A DNA stretch of 64,000 nt, taken from positions 14,669,001 to 14,733,000 of the forward strand of contig NC_092580.1 of NCBI RefSeq assembly GCF_037975245.1, read 5' to 3'. Positions 47,815 through 61,000 of the stretch are shown in pieces. The stretch is from Apostichopus japonicus (lineage: Eukaryota > Echinodermata > Holothuroidea > Aspidochirotida > Stichopodidae). The notes under the pieces are model-generated. The model was not told where the DNA came from, searched no databases, and saw nothing but the letters and a program-made list of their open reading frames with translations. Numbering within the stretch: position 1 is the stretch's first letter; every line of letters begins with the position of its first letter. The position numbers and the translations under genes are program-made.

Positions 47815-50800
47815 CACTCACTCACAAAAACAGGCACACCCACCCATCCACTCACACACGCCAACCTGAATACATAGGTTCCTTTGCTTTCAGCAAGGCA
47901 CCAAAAACAGTTAAAACAAATCAAACACATTGTATAACCGACCCACCCATCCAGGGGTCCTGTCCTTCTTCTTCGGGCGTCGTCCAGCAGCGTCATCATC
48001 CAGCGTCTTAATCCATCTTCCGTCTTCATCCATCATCTTAGATCCTAGTTGTCTTACATTTTATATTATCTCTGTCCACTTTCCGGATCTGCAAGAACAA
48101 GGCATACAAAAAAAACAGAGGGGGGGGGGGGTTATTTTGTGTTGTTAAGTAGTTTGTTGTATGTACATATGCCGTTGCGAGATTTATTGCACATACAGTG
48201 TAGTACACATGGTCGAAAAATTGCTAACCAATACAAACTAAGCAGTGCCGCACTAACAAAGCCAGTGGTTTCTTATTGGAAAGATTTCACCAATCGTATT
48301 ACTTCTTACAAAAATCAACAAAACTTAATAATATCCGGCATGTTATGGGCAAGGTTTGTAGGTATAGTAATGCTGCAAGTTGAAGAAATAACCAGGAATT
48401 GTTGCAGATATTCCCCAAGAGAAGATATTTTTTTCGGGACCTCTAGATAAATTGCAGGAATCCTGCAATTGCACTTATCCCGCAATCTTGTGTCCTAATG
48501 CAAACATTGAATATACAGATACCCTCGTTCAGGTCAACATTTAACATAGTTGACCTTCTTCCATGCAATAAAGTTGGACCCAAATAACAATTATCCTGCT
48601 GCAGTGCAATGTTTGCATGCATTTAATTATGGATGTAGTTATTAGCACAACCTTGCTGGTAGCTAGACCCATTATAAACCTAATTTTTATCCTAAAAATG
48701 CCAAAGTATGTACAAGTCCCTGTCAATGATTTTTGTTGTTTTCTTCATCTTTGTTAAATTCATGGATTTGCCCCTGGTTGCATAGGATGATTGTAGCAGA
48801 CCGTTCCTTGTCTTAAGAATTCAGAAGTAAGGCCATGCAATTAAAACAAACATCAACATGAAAGTGAAAAGGCCTATGACACTTTTACAGGTTTTGTTTA
48901 TATTTGGTTAGAAAAGGATGATCTTCAACAAAAATCGGAAATGGAAAACTGATTTTCAAGATTCTGCGTTTTTTCAAGATTCAGCCACCTTAGTAAAATG
49001 CTCAGTGAATGATAAAGACCTATATATACACTAACAGGTGTTTTTCAACTGGTGGATCGAAGGTCAATGACTACCAATTTCAGAGGCTGTATATACTTTA
49101 TTACTCTACCACATTAAGTCTCTAATTGGACTAATTTATATACTTTTTGGGAGACTAAATCAATTCAATCAAGTAATGAATAAGGAAAGGCAACAACCGC
49201 AATTCAAAGCTGTGATTAAAATGTTAAGATCGCTTGCAAGTTTCTCCAGAAAAAACCCAGCTCAACACCATTGTGAATTAAGTGCTGGTGAATGGTGATT
49301 TATCAGGGGATGCCTTGAAAAAGATGGGCGTGTGAGGGGATCAGGGGGTTAGACCTAGGAAATTTGACACCAAAGTTCCTGCAAATGATGTGTCAGATTT
49401 TGCCCCCCCCCCCCCCCACTGAGTCAGCACTTAAAGGGGTCTTAGATTACGAAGGTATTTAGCATTGAACACTTCTTCTGTGCAACTCGATTGCGGCTAT
49501 TCACAAATCCTAATACAAAGTGCCTGTATTGCCTGAATGATGTTTAGCACTAGTCACAACATAATGGTAGAAACTTTTCAAAGAGTCAATCTGCTCTTTA
49601 ATACCAGAGTCTGGCATGGCTGATATTCATCAAGTTGGAAGAAAAAGTAAATTCATGCACACACACAAATCTTTGAAGTCAGCATGTCCCCCATTAATAA
49701 TGTCCTAATTCGCCTCTATAGCCGTTCTATAAATAAATATCTTGGATTTACAATATCCTGATCATAAAACATGGACACAGAAACTGGAAATGTTGAAGAT
49801 GTTGTAGAAATATAGGATGTCAACATGTGGCAACAACATGTGGGCTTACAAGAAGATGGCTTCCGAGAAGATAAGTAGATATAGCTGAAACAAACATTAC
49901 CTATTAAGATTATCCAATTGACACAGCCAATAGTTGTCCATGTATGAAACTGAGATATGATCTATCTTATACGTTTCACATGCAAGGTTACATAATATTG
50001 CTTCCCAGCGAAGAAAAATACAGTTAACATACTAAGGACTCGATAGGTTAGTTTGCACAGTAAAAGGAGTCACCAGTTGTATGATACACAGGTAAACGGA
50101 AGTCAATTCGCTTACAACAACGTTGGCTGAGAGAGGCCTACATGTTTCAGCACTACGCTATTTACTATACCCACTATGTATTGTATGATGTTATAAAGGA
50201 TGTCTTAGCAATCGAACGTATTGTAGACGTTCACAGACGTTCCATCGCGTATCGTACTTTACCTCCATGCTTAAACTAAGGTCAGTTGATAACGTGTAAA
50301 CAGGACGCAGTCGATTGCTCACCAACCTTGAACTTGATCATGTGTGTATTGTACGTTCATTTGCCAAGGGACTCGTGCACGATACTCACTCGACGTACAT
50401 CGTTATGACAAAACGATTAGTTTCGATATAGAGGGACTGGGGTTGAGAGTGGTAAAGCCTCCCAATCATTCTTCCCCGTCAATCCGTCGAGTATCCCCCC
50501 CCCCCCCCCTCCCCAACCGAACCTCGTTTTTTAAAGGAATATCTAATGATTAGAGAAACTTATTCTAATGTTAAATCAGCAAAGAGCAAGCAATAATGAT
50601 TTTATCACTAAGATTTGTTTAAATTTATTAGTTACACCGTCATTTAACTTCCCACTCAATCCTACACTCCCTGATACCCTTCCATCCCAATGCAGGAAAC
50701 TTCATCGTTACACGCAGCACGCAACGATCTTTGTTCTACTTAATTGATCCTTACTGAGTCTTTCAACTTAAAAGCATATTTTTTCCAAATAGATTAGTGA

Positions 50801-50888
50801 AAGTTACACAGTTTAAAGTAATAAATTAGAAGCATCTCTTTGTTAAAGCATTGTATTATCGGCCTAATCTTTCGATAAGCGTAACTTA
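47815..50888. other. Spacer, no supported gene
   Basis: G-run at 48120 and C-runs at 49403 and 50495. Short frames such as 48049-48450 lack motifs. An ATGATCAAGTTCAAG start followed by GTTGGTGAGC on the minus strand near 50340 could be a first exon but has nothing to support it. Confidence 0.4.
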
Positions 50889-51205
50889 GGGTTGAAAGAA
50901 ATCAGTGAAAGCAGGCAGTAATGATATTAACTTACATATATATTTTTTCAAATTTCTTATTGAACGAATTATCAGCCCCCCTGGTTACATCGTCATTTAT
51001 CCCTCCCCATCCTGCCCTACCCTTCTTCACCTCACACACTCCGCTCTTATGGTTAAAAGAAATCAGCGAGAGCAGGCAGTAATGATATTTACTTGAATTT
51101 TTTCAAATCTCATCTAGGACAAATTATTAGGTCCCCCTGGTAACATCATTTACCCCCCCCCCTCCCCATTCTACCCTACCCTTCCTCACAATCACCGCTT
51201 CTCTT
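50889..51205 (+). repeat. Tandem duplication, about 160 bp, two copies
   Basis: GAAATCAGTGAAAGCAGGCAGTAATGATATT at about 50898 recurs as GAAATCAGCGAGAGCAGGCAGTAATGATATT at about 51059. Both are followed by the same TTTTTTCAAAT ... CCCCCTGGT ... CCCTACCCTTC order. Confidence 0.8.
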
Positions 51206-51654
51206 ACACCTAATATATGAGATATCCTCGTTAGTAAAGCGTGATGATCATTTATCTAATGCATGCATATAGGCCTATATTCCAAGCTTTCTCCAAGAAA
51301 AGAGTTACAGTACCTATTACCCAGATGTTTAAAAATAGTCTCCCTCCTCATAAAACGTGATGATCTATGTCCCTCATTAATCTAAAGCATGGGTGAACTC
51401 TCAACTTTAAGCATATTACAAAGTTTTTCCACAAAAGAGCTACAGAACCTACTACACACAAATTATGTAAATGTTACTAGACGGCATCCGTAGGGACATC
51501 GTTTTTTTGGTCCGCGTTTGAGTTTCCATCATATCTTTAATCTGCTTTTCATGCATATCTTTTATTGTGATTGTTATAATGACCACATCTAAGGACTGTT
51601 GAGTCGTATTTCTGTATCCAGTGGAATTGTCTCGCTGAGATATAAAAGGATGAA

Positions 51655-51820
51655 TTTTCCGTACGTTTTCACGGTAGGCCTCTCTGTTCAAGGTCAATGC
51701 ACGACTATAACATTAGGTCCACTAAGTGCGGATATTGGTCTCCATTTGTCACTTTTGCAGTAAACCCAACCGAGCTAAGTATCTACGGTGTCTCTTAAAA
51801 GACATTATTATTAACAAATT
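51655..51820 (+). repeat. Diverged segmental copy, paired with 53295-53455
   Basis: The blocks TTCACGGTAGGC, CTGTTCAAGGTCAAT, CTATAACA and GTATCTACGGTGTCT appear in this order here and, slightly changed, at 53295-53455. Confidence 0.6.
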
Positions 51821-52147
51821 CGAAAATTTTTTAGTCTCTTTAGTGTCATTTTAAAAGTATTTCTGATAACATTACGTACAGAATTCTTTTCTATGAGAAA
51901 GGTACATATGAGAAACATGACAATGACCGTGATAAAATCAATTTCAAGATTACTAGCGATCAATTCGCTCAATTTAATTCAAAAAATGGTTGAAAAGTGA
52001 CATGAATTCCTCCTCAATTCATTCATTTTATTTGAGCATGTTGAACGCTTGCGATAACATGTCATTACGAATCATTGCAGACGCTCACCCAAACCGTTAA
52101 AAAATACCGTCCCTCTCCCCCCTCCCCTTCCTACACTGCGCTCCCAA

Positions 52148-52519
52148 CAGTGGCGGAGCGTCCATACAGTCAGGGGCGGATGCCCCCCCCCTAACGGACT
52201 CAAATGGATTGCTGGCGCCCTTTTCAGCTATTTACCACTTTTTTACTTTTTCGCGATTATTGACTTTTTTATGGCGCTCTCATCTACCTATTGACATTTG
52301 TCACATTTTGTTGGCGATGACACCTTTTAATTCTTCGTTTATCTGCAAATTAGCAAGGCCCGGAAAGGGTCATTTCCGGCGATATAGGGAGTATCTTTAC
52401 TCAACAAATTTCTGTACGCTCCACGCCAACCTGTGGTGGCGCTCCGCTTATATAAAGTCGAAAGCGCCCATACAGACCATTCTCGCCCCCTCTGACCAAT
52501 ACCCCTAGCTCCGCTACTG
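52148..52519. mobile_element. hAT-type MITE, family B, full-length copy
   Basis: It starts CAGTGGCGGAGCGTCCATAC and ends with the complement of CAGTAGCGGAGCTAGGG. The body closely matches 35979-36367 (GGACTCAAATGGATTGCTGG, TTCGCGATTATTGAC, CACCTTTTAATTCTTCG). The flanks no longer show a clear 8-bp duplication. Non-coding. Confidence 0.85.
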
Positions 52520-52700
52520 GGTTAAGTTGTTTATTTATGTGCGCAATCACATAATGTAACATGTCACAAGAATGGGGTGACAGGGGAGCGGTTGGTTGAC
52601 AGGGGAGCGGCCTCTTAAATGAAAGCTCCCTGGTGTACAGTAGAAGAAATGAAAGTCATAATAATCAACAAAGGTTGGTAAGGATTAACACCCTCTGCAC

Positions 52701-53064
52701 CTTAAAGGGAGTGAAGACTCGCGCAGAAAGAAACGTCTGATGGGGTAATTTGACCTAGTTTCGAATGAGGTGTAACAGAAGTGTTAGACACCACCATCGA
52801 TCCCAGATAATACACACACAGACTGCTACCATCGGTTATTAGACACTAGTGTACAGTCAATACTTGCAGCAACAGTCAATACCCACAACACAGTGTACAT
52901 AACAGCGATGGACATCTCAGGTCCAGATAAAAGATAACAAGGTATCACATTTCATTACTATCTGCATTTTGTAGTGACAAGAAACAACTTCATTCTCAAG
53001 CAACGGAAATTTAAATTTGTTCCAAGGTGGCACTCAGTTGGGGCGAGTCTTCAATGCCTTTAAG
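52701..53064 (+). mobile_element. Longest copy of the CTTAAAGG MITE family
   Basis: The ends CTTAAAGGGAGTGAAGACTCGC and (complement) CTTAAAGGCATTGAAGACTCGC are inverted copies, and GCAC stands on both outer sides. This 364-bp copy holds internal blocks missing from the others, such as CACTAGTGTACAGTCAATAC, also seen inverted at 7335-7350. Non-coding. Confidence 0.85.
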
Positions 53065-53294
53065 GCACCGTATCCCCCTTCCCCCTATGCCCACCTTCAT
53101 TAAATACTGACGCCACAATCCGAAAAACAAAATGTTGGTACGCCTTGCCTAAGTGTTCACGGTGGTCTTGAGGCCCTCAGACCTTCGGGGTCCACTATGC
53201 CACTGACCTGTGATTCTAGACGTATCCATGGCATATTTGATACTACCATCATTACATCAAACTCTCACTTTGATATTTTGACTGTTCAATGTCT

Positions 53295-53455
53295 CGTACC
53301 TATTCACGGTAGGCTCCTCTGTTCAAGGTCAATAGACAGCTATAACAATAAGTTTAGAAAGCTGTTATTTCGGTAACATTTGCTTCCAGTCATCGCTAAC
53401 AAGCCACACTTTCGTATCTATGGTGTCTTCTAAATGCCATCATTAGAAAAATTAT
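53295..53455 (+). repeat. Diverged segmental copy, paired with 51655-51820
   Basis: See the shared blocks listed for the partner; here they read ATTCACGGTAGGCTCC, TGTTCAAGGTCAATAG, CTATAACAATA and GTATCTATGGTGTCT. Confidence 0.6.
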
Positions 53456-54299
53456 GTACTCGATACCGTTGGTTTTGTTTTTCTAAAACCCTCTATAAAA
53501 GTTTGGTTTATCATATTATTATATACCATTCAAAATTCAAGGCAATCTATATAGTGGGGGGGTTGGGGGGGTGGGTGGTAGTGAGGGTGTAGCACCGACC
53601 GCCTCCAATCATATTTATTTGACGGTTGATGGTTTGTCAGAAATAACATTAAAAGTCAGTCAATAGTTTAAATATTGACATTTTTTCACAAAATTGCAAG
53701 GGTTTATGTCAAAATTTTGACCTATCATCTTTAGAAGTTGCTGTTGAATTTCAAATTTTGGCGGTTTGTCTGGAAACTTTAATGTGTCCCAAAATTTTGA
53801 CCTTGTGTCTGGAAATTTGGCCATTTTATCTCACAAGTTTTTATCTCAAAGTTGTTTGATCCAATACATCATTCAACGTCCACTTTGTCTCAAAATTTGT
53901 ATAACTTGTCTCAATTTTTGCACATCATTCATCTCAGAAGTTTTACTATCGAAACAGACATAGAACCTTGAGATTTGGACGGATGAGAGCAAAGATGCAC
54001 TAGGCTATAACACTAATTAGGCTTCTGATATTGTCAGACTGTTGCAGACTATACAACCAAGTAAAATATTTATCTATGCAAATGATCAATCTACACTGTT
54101 TTAATGACCTACATTCATATCATAAAGATATAAACTAACCCACCAGAAGTTAACTTATTACAAAAATTATATTTAATCCTGAGGAATTACTAGCTCTCCT
54201 CCCACCCCAACCAAACAAATAAAACCCTCCTTCAACCCATTTTCATGTTTTCTGGAATTTCAATCCACTCATTTCCACCCTTCACCCAAGACACAAGTA

Positions 54300-57200
54300 A
54301 AAGATTACACAATAATAATTGAAGTTGGCCTTATATTTAAATTTATTCACAGGCAACATATCCACTTAACACTAAAACTGACAGGTCAGTTGTTAAAACT
54401 CTGGCATGAAAATTCACAAATTGCAATAGCTAAATTACTTTGCACTAACAGTACTCTATGATCGTCGCCTAGACACAATGTCATGAGAAGTGACATAGAA
54501 CGAAGTGGTAGGAAGAAATATTTAAGAAAAAAAGAGAAAAAAAAATGCAGTTGTATGGCAACTACAGTCAACTACTGATTTTCAATCAAGCAACCCCAAA
54601 CCAGCCTCCAAGTCTACCCCTTACACTAACATTGCATTATCATCAATTTATGCTACTTTGTACAACATCAATATGCAAGGAAATTTGTCAAACATCTTAT
54701 AAAAAAATAAAAAATAATTGGGACTTCAATTATAATAAGTTCATTACATTCCCAAAGAAAACTATTTCCTCTTCTTCTTCTTCCAGTGAGCAAATGGCAT
54801 TTGGTTTGATCTTATAAAATGCATATAAACATGCTGTCCTTCTCAAAAGTTTACAAAATTACAGGATGTTGTTTGCGGTAATTTCATAATCTTCCAATGT
54901 TTTAGTATTGTCATGGCCGAGTCCGAACAAAATCTGACCCGTTCTTATATTTCAGCAAGTAAAGTAACATCTTCTGCTGCAGCTATTGAACATGCTGCAA
55001 ACCCACACCTGAAAGTTCCATTTTTCCTGTTCATCAATGACATACATTTTTTACACAATTTTTCTTCTTTAAAGATTAATATGACTAAATTTTTGATTGT
55101 GATTACAATTTTAAGCGCAGATGATAATACACCATATAAAACCAATAAAAAGTTTACATCATTAAAACGGAAATTATATTGCATCATGGTAATAATTGAT
55201 TACTAAATTTGCCAACAAATTGGATATAATACATAGCAACAGGCAATAATGGAGACAATAAAATGGGTCCAAAAACCAAGTAATCAAAAAAAAATTAACA
55301 TGTTTTACCAACTCAGCACCAAGTCAACCTTCATTCAGTTTGGAAAACTTAACACTTTAACTTCAATTGGAAAACACATAACAGGAGCTATCCACAACAA
55401 CAGGAAAGATATAAACATGCAATGATTTCAACAACTGATATAGAGCAACTCTACAAGACTTTCCAGTCTTATCAAATGTCTAATGCACAGAGGCATACAT
55501 TATCAGTATTTAACCCATGGAAATATGTTAACATTTAACAAGCTCAATAAAACATGATAAAACTGATTTCTTGTTAGGGAAACCTATGAAAGGTTCATAT
55601 CATGGTGAGGCATGTGCTTTAAAATCATGAACATGGTCATGAATACATTAATGTTAAGACTGATCTTAAAAGAGGAAAATTCCTGAATTATCTAATGTAA
55701 TGCAATGCTTTGAAGGCAAGAAAGGAAGTGAGGCTTATTTCCACTCAATGGCTATTATACTACTGCTGTACTGGGTGTACTAAAGTGCACATACACAGCA
55801 TACTTTGGAAGTGCAAAGGACAGGAAGTTAGCATACAATCCCAGCTATATTTAGTACATCGCTAAAGCTTGATTCATCATATGTATACACAAACTATATA
55901 TGCTTTCAAGGATAGAAAGGATAACTCAATATCTCAAGTAAAGCTGTACTATGTGTGAGGTGGATTTTGGCATATATGCTTTCAGCAAGGGGGAAAGAAA
56001 AAGGACTGTTCTATAACTTTCAATAAAATACTTGGGTATAATACAGCAACAATACTGTTACAGTACACAATGTCAAGGATGGGGAATCCAACTACATTAT
56101 TTCTTGTTGCTGAGCCTTCATCAGGATAGCTTAACTAGGGATTCATCTCATGATCGGTTTTAATATGATCAGTTTTTAAAACACACACTGCAATACACCT
56201 ACTTATTCAACTGTCATAAAGACTTCAAGTGTGTACACACTGGAAAACAATTGCGGTAATTTTTTCTTTTCTTCCAAAACATTTTCCTTTCAACAGGGAA
56301 CAATATCTCTGTTGGTATTTATAAGCATTTCACTTTGATGGAAAGCTGTGGAAAGAGTCACAAGCACTGATTACCTGTAATTTATTGGGATTGAAGAAAA
56401 TAGCTAGCATTCCCAGGCCTCTATTAATCAAATCTGCAATCTGTTGTGTCTTCCTTTTCTACCTCTCTGTAACTGCTTCAGCAAATCAACTCTGACCATA
56501 GCATTTAACCACTGCATGTGCAACAACAATCTTATTTCTTTTTACCTATAATAGTACTAACCATTTAATGAAAAAAAAAATGAGAAAAGGTACTATCGCA
56601 CGAGAATGCTGTTGATGTCATTCATGAATACCTCCCTCTATTATTCACCTCATAGTAATGACACACCACTCTGCATTTATAGGCTTAGAGCTAAAAGTTT
56701 ACATAGGCATATCAAACTTTGAGATGAATAGAAGCTATTGGAACTAAAAGAAGGACGTATTCATGTTAAACTTCCAAAAAGCAGACTTTTTCTTTCGGCT
56801 CTGTCTATTTCATTTCAGTATTGTAAAGTTAAGAATAAAAGTTTAATGCTAATGCTAAAGCCATCAGCTATTTAAAAGCAAGCCTTGAAAAAAAGAATTA
56901 GATGAAAAGGTAAGATAATAGTTAAAATTTTAAAAAAAGTACCATAAAACTATACATGAACTTTAGACATGAAAACAACATTAAAAGTATCAAACTTTTG
57001 TGGTAACGCTTGACACCAGGGTCATTCATATGTTACTAGTTTGCATCAAACTTAAAGGGTGTCCTATTAACCACAGCATACTAGCTATTACTATGACACA
57101 GGAGGAGATTATATCTATGGATTGATTATGTGCGTCCTCTGCTGTACGAGGTCCATATCTTGAAAGTGAAAACTGTTTTATATGCAATCTGAATGAATTC

Positions 57201-58007
57201 CAGTTATTTATAGAACAATGAATACTAGGATTTGTACAGTACTGGTTGGTACTACAGTGAAACTTGGGCTAAACATGTTCACACAGAGAAAGACTGGCAT
57301 CCTCTACCTCCCTGAGGGAGGAAGGGTGGGGGGGGGATTAGAGGTGGAGGGAAGGAGGATGACGCACCCTCTACATCCAGAGTATCTCTCTTGTATGTCA
57401 CTGTATCCTCTAGTACTGATCCTTTGCACCTTCCCCAACAATAACAGTGACAGGGCACTATGAAGAAACATGGCAGCTTCTAAAACCTTACTTGGCTGTA
57501 AGGTAACCAGTGACCTCCTGTACAACGTTGCAACATGGAACATGAGCATCACAAAGTTTACACACACACATACACACATTATCATAGTAAGAATTACATA
57601 TAATGATATTGATGTGACATGAGAATATTTTAAAAACTGGAAACTTATAGTGGCAACAGATGGCATTGGCATAAAACACATCAAGGCTGTTGCTGACAGG
57701 TACAAACCTTTTCGAAATGGCAGTATAGTGTGGGTGAAGACGGTGAAGAATACACACAGTATGGTATGCGGCACACCCAGATAGCTACGGTGGTTCCCAA
57801 CACCTTCCTCAAAATTACAGCCATCTCGTACGCTGCTCTCAACATATTTGTGCTGTCTCTATCTCTCTTGCAGTTACTTCAATCCTATGGCTCTGTACAT
57901 ACATACATGGCAAACCCTCCTGTGGTATAATATACTTGTTTTTGCCAAATGCACTTTTTTTTTTTTGATAAAGATTACAACCAATAGCTAATAACAACAA
58001 TAAAGTC
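54300..58007 (-). other. Probable 3' untranslated region and downstream DNA of the L1-family gene
   Basis: Between the L1-family stop codon (58008) and about 54.3 kb no exon is supported. The sequence is AT-rich with many TTTATT (AATAAA on the minus strand) candidates. Nervous-system adhesion genes often have long 3' ends, but the actual end cannot be placed. Confidence 0.3.
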
Positions 58008-61000
58008 CTACACGAAGGTTGAAGTCCCGCCCTCCCTTTGATCCGTCGACCGTGTCTTAGGGTCGTGGTATTCTTCGATGAAGCTACCTTCTTCGTTAAA
58101 CTTGCTAGGATCTTCGTCGTCGGCGTACTCCTTCAAGCTGTCGCCCTCGCTCCCTTCCGGATGGCTGTTCAGGCTATCTTGAGACCCATCAACATCATCT
58201 GGGAACTCACTGCTTTTCAAAATGGTTAAAAAGAGAGGACAATGTTTAGAATACTTCCTTTTTTCTAACTTTTTTTTTAAGCAGATACAGTCAATGAATT
58301 TGTACATAGTCATATTACTACATCAACGGCAGAGTTTTACACAGAATGCAATCAGCATCACAAGTTCCAAGCCCTACGGTTCTGTCTTAAAAAATGCATA
58401 ATACATGTAGAAATGTTTCGCTGTGTTGTTAATTAAAATTACAAGGGACCATCTGTTTTGTACTTACGAGTCCTGGTTAAATTCAGCGAAGCCATCGTTG
58501 TTCTTGAGTGGAGCGTTCTCGTCTTTTAACTGTTTCTCCTTGTCAGATACTGATGGAAGAACGAGGAAAGGAAAATTGCAGATTAGCAGATCCTTTTTGG
58601 GCAAAAAGTAACTTAGAAGGGTATGAATATTCATTGCAGATTAGCACATCCTTTTTCGGTATAAAAGTAAATTTGAAGGGTGCGAATATTCATGATTTTT
58701 GCATAGCATGTTAACTTCCAACATCTGATTGGCTACTATGGTCCACTGAACAGCAAGAAACTCTGAGAAGAATTCTTGAGATAGCCTTCTGTTCTGAATG
58801 CAAACACATTTCTAGACTAATTGCATTTGGTAACATTGCTTTCAGCTTATAGTGGTATTGATGGTTTGCACTGAAGCCTGTCAGTAAGTTCTGAACATAT
58901 TGTAACACTGGCCACATATAACTATGGTACTACCGTCACAAATCGTTGCAAAAGTACCTGGATAAAGAAAATTGCCATTTGTTTCTTCCATCTTGTTTAC
59001 AAGATATATATGAGGGGTAGAATTCTCAACTTTTAGGTCTGATTTTGACATTTTCTTGGGTTTTTTCGAGCGAGAGAATATTCCTGAGGGAGCACTCTCT
59101 TAGAAATATGGGGAGAAAGTTGGAAAATCCAGTGATTTTGGCACAGTCCTTCACGTTTAATAAGTTCTGATACAAACACCCAATCTGCTCTCAGTCGTAT
59201 TTTCTCTTTCAAGCTTGCAAGCTATATATATATCTTTTTAAAATTTCAGTTGGACATAATCAAAACCTTCTATTATTTCTAAAACCACAGAAAATACACC
59301 CAATTGTATAATTTATGTAAAGACCATTCTATTCAAGGCGGCGGCGCAATGCATTCGCTAGTTCCTTGACAGTCGTTTAGATGGTGTTTAGTACTCACCA
59401 TTATATTTGCCTCCCTTTTGAGATTTCAGTATACATACAATCAAGATGATTAGAAGTAACAGGATGATGATGCAGATGATGGCGATCAACCAAGGAGCCA
59501 GGGCCGCTCCACCAGTAACCAAACCTGTGGAAAAAGAAAGATGTGTAAAAGTAAGTTGGCCTGACGTTTTGATCCTAGCAGGATCTTCTTCAAAGGCTAA
59601 ATGACAAGTAACAGTAACAGAAGGGACAATAACACACACAGAATACAGACAGGTTAATGAGCATGGTGAACACAAAGAGATAGATGTAAGGGGATAAGTA
59701 GATAAGGGATGGAGAGAAGAAACAAAGAAACCAACAGGGGAAGAGGAGAGGTAGGAGATAAACAGTGGAGGGACAAAAAGAAAAATGATCAATTTTGATC
59801 ACCGTCAAGAAACATGTCATCATGGCGATTCTGCTGAAAATGTTTTGTTTTTCCTTTATAATATTTAACTCACTTATTCACAGAGGAAAAGAACATATCT
59901 ACAAACTAGTTGCATGTTGCTGAAATTCTGAATACTGAGAAGCTTGACAGCTAAGCAAACATTCTGAATGTATCGGGGTTCGAGGGATAAATCAATGATC
60001 ATATTATATTGGAAAAGTAAAGCTTTTGAAGAACAAATACCATTACGACATTACAGACTACCCACTGTGATCTCCTATAGCAAAAAATTGAGCATTCAAC
60101 CATGTCTTCAGTTAGGAACGTGATACTAAAAATGGTAGTTCAACTACAATATTTTTCTGCTACCAGAGTATCTCTTTATGAAACAAAATGCCGAAAGAGG
60201 GACAACGAAGATCAAAGGTTCAACACCTTACTCTGATTGCATTAACAGCACTTTCAAGCTGACTATCATGGTTTCCCATATGCTTCCCACCCCCTCCTTT
60301 GCTCCCCACCCCCTCCTTTTCCTTTCCTGATACTAGTAAAATCCCCTTGAAGCCTATTAAAGTCAGACAAGGGCACTGTCTGGTATGAATTCTCAAGCTC
60401 TGATCTCCATTCTGCAAGATTACAGTCATTTTGTCACATTTAACCTGCTTATACTTAAAAAATAAAACTACAACCTCAGCAGGATGACTGAGGATAAACT
60501 TACCTGCCCCGGTTGTCTCAAACTTATCGGTGCCACCCTTTGCAATGCCTTCCTTGTTCTTAAATTCCAAAAATACCACATACTTTGTGCTTTCATCCAA
60601 GTCTTTTACAAAAATATGATCATCGTCAAGGACATCAACGAAAGGTGTTAGTTGGCATTCGTCATCGTCCCCTGTGAATTGAATGAGAATTATCGGAGAT
60701 AGTTCTTCATATAAATTACATATTACAAATTACAAACTGTGTTTTATTAATAAAATGATACAACCTTTGTTTTGACCATTAAGTTGACCAGGCTGTTGTT
60801 CTTTATATTGTATGATACACTTACTCATGACTGTAGCATAGCTAAATTGCAACATGACAATAATTAATATTAATATTATTAAATTTTCAACAAATTTGAC
60901 AGGTTCTTATACCCAGAAAGTACAAAAGCTTTACAATTCCTTACCTCAACATTTTCACTCACTTTCCTAACTGCTCTAGATGCAACCGAGCAAAGTTGCA

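Noticed and set aside
57304-57774. Minus-strand frames of 89-156 codons downstream of the L1-family gene
   Set aside because: They include a CA/TG simple repeat and an antisense poly-purine tract, show no motif, and lie after the L1-family stop codon.
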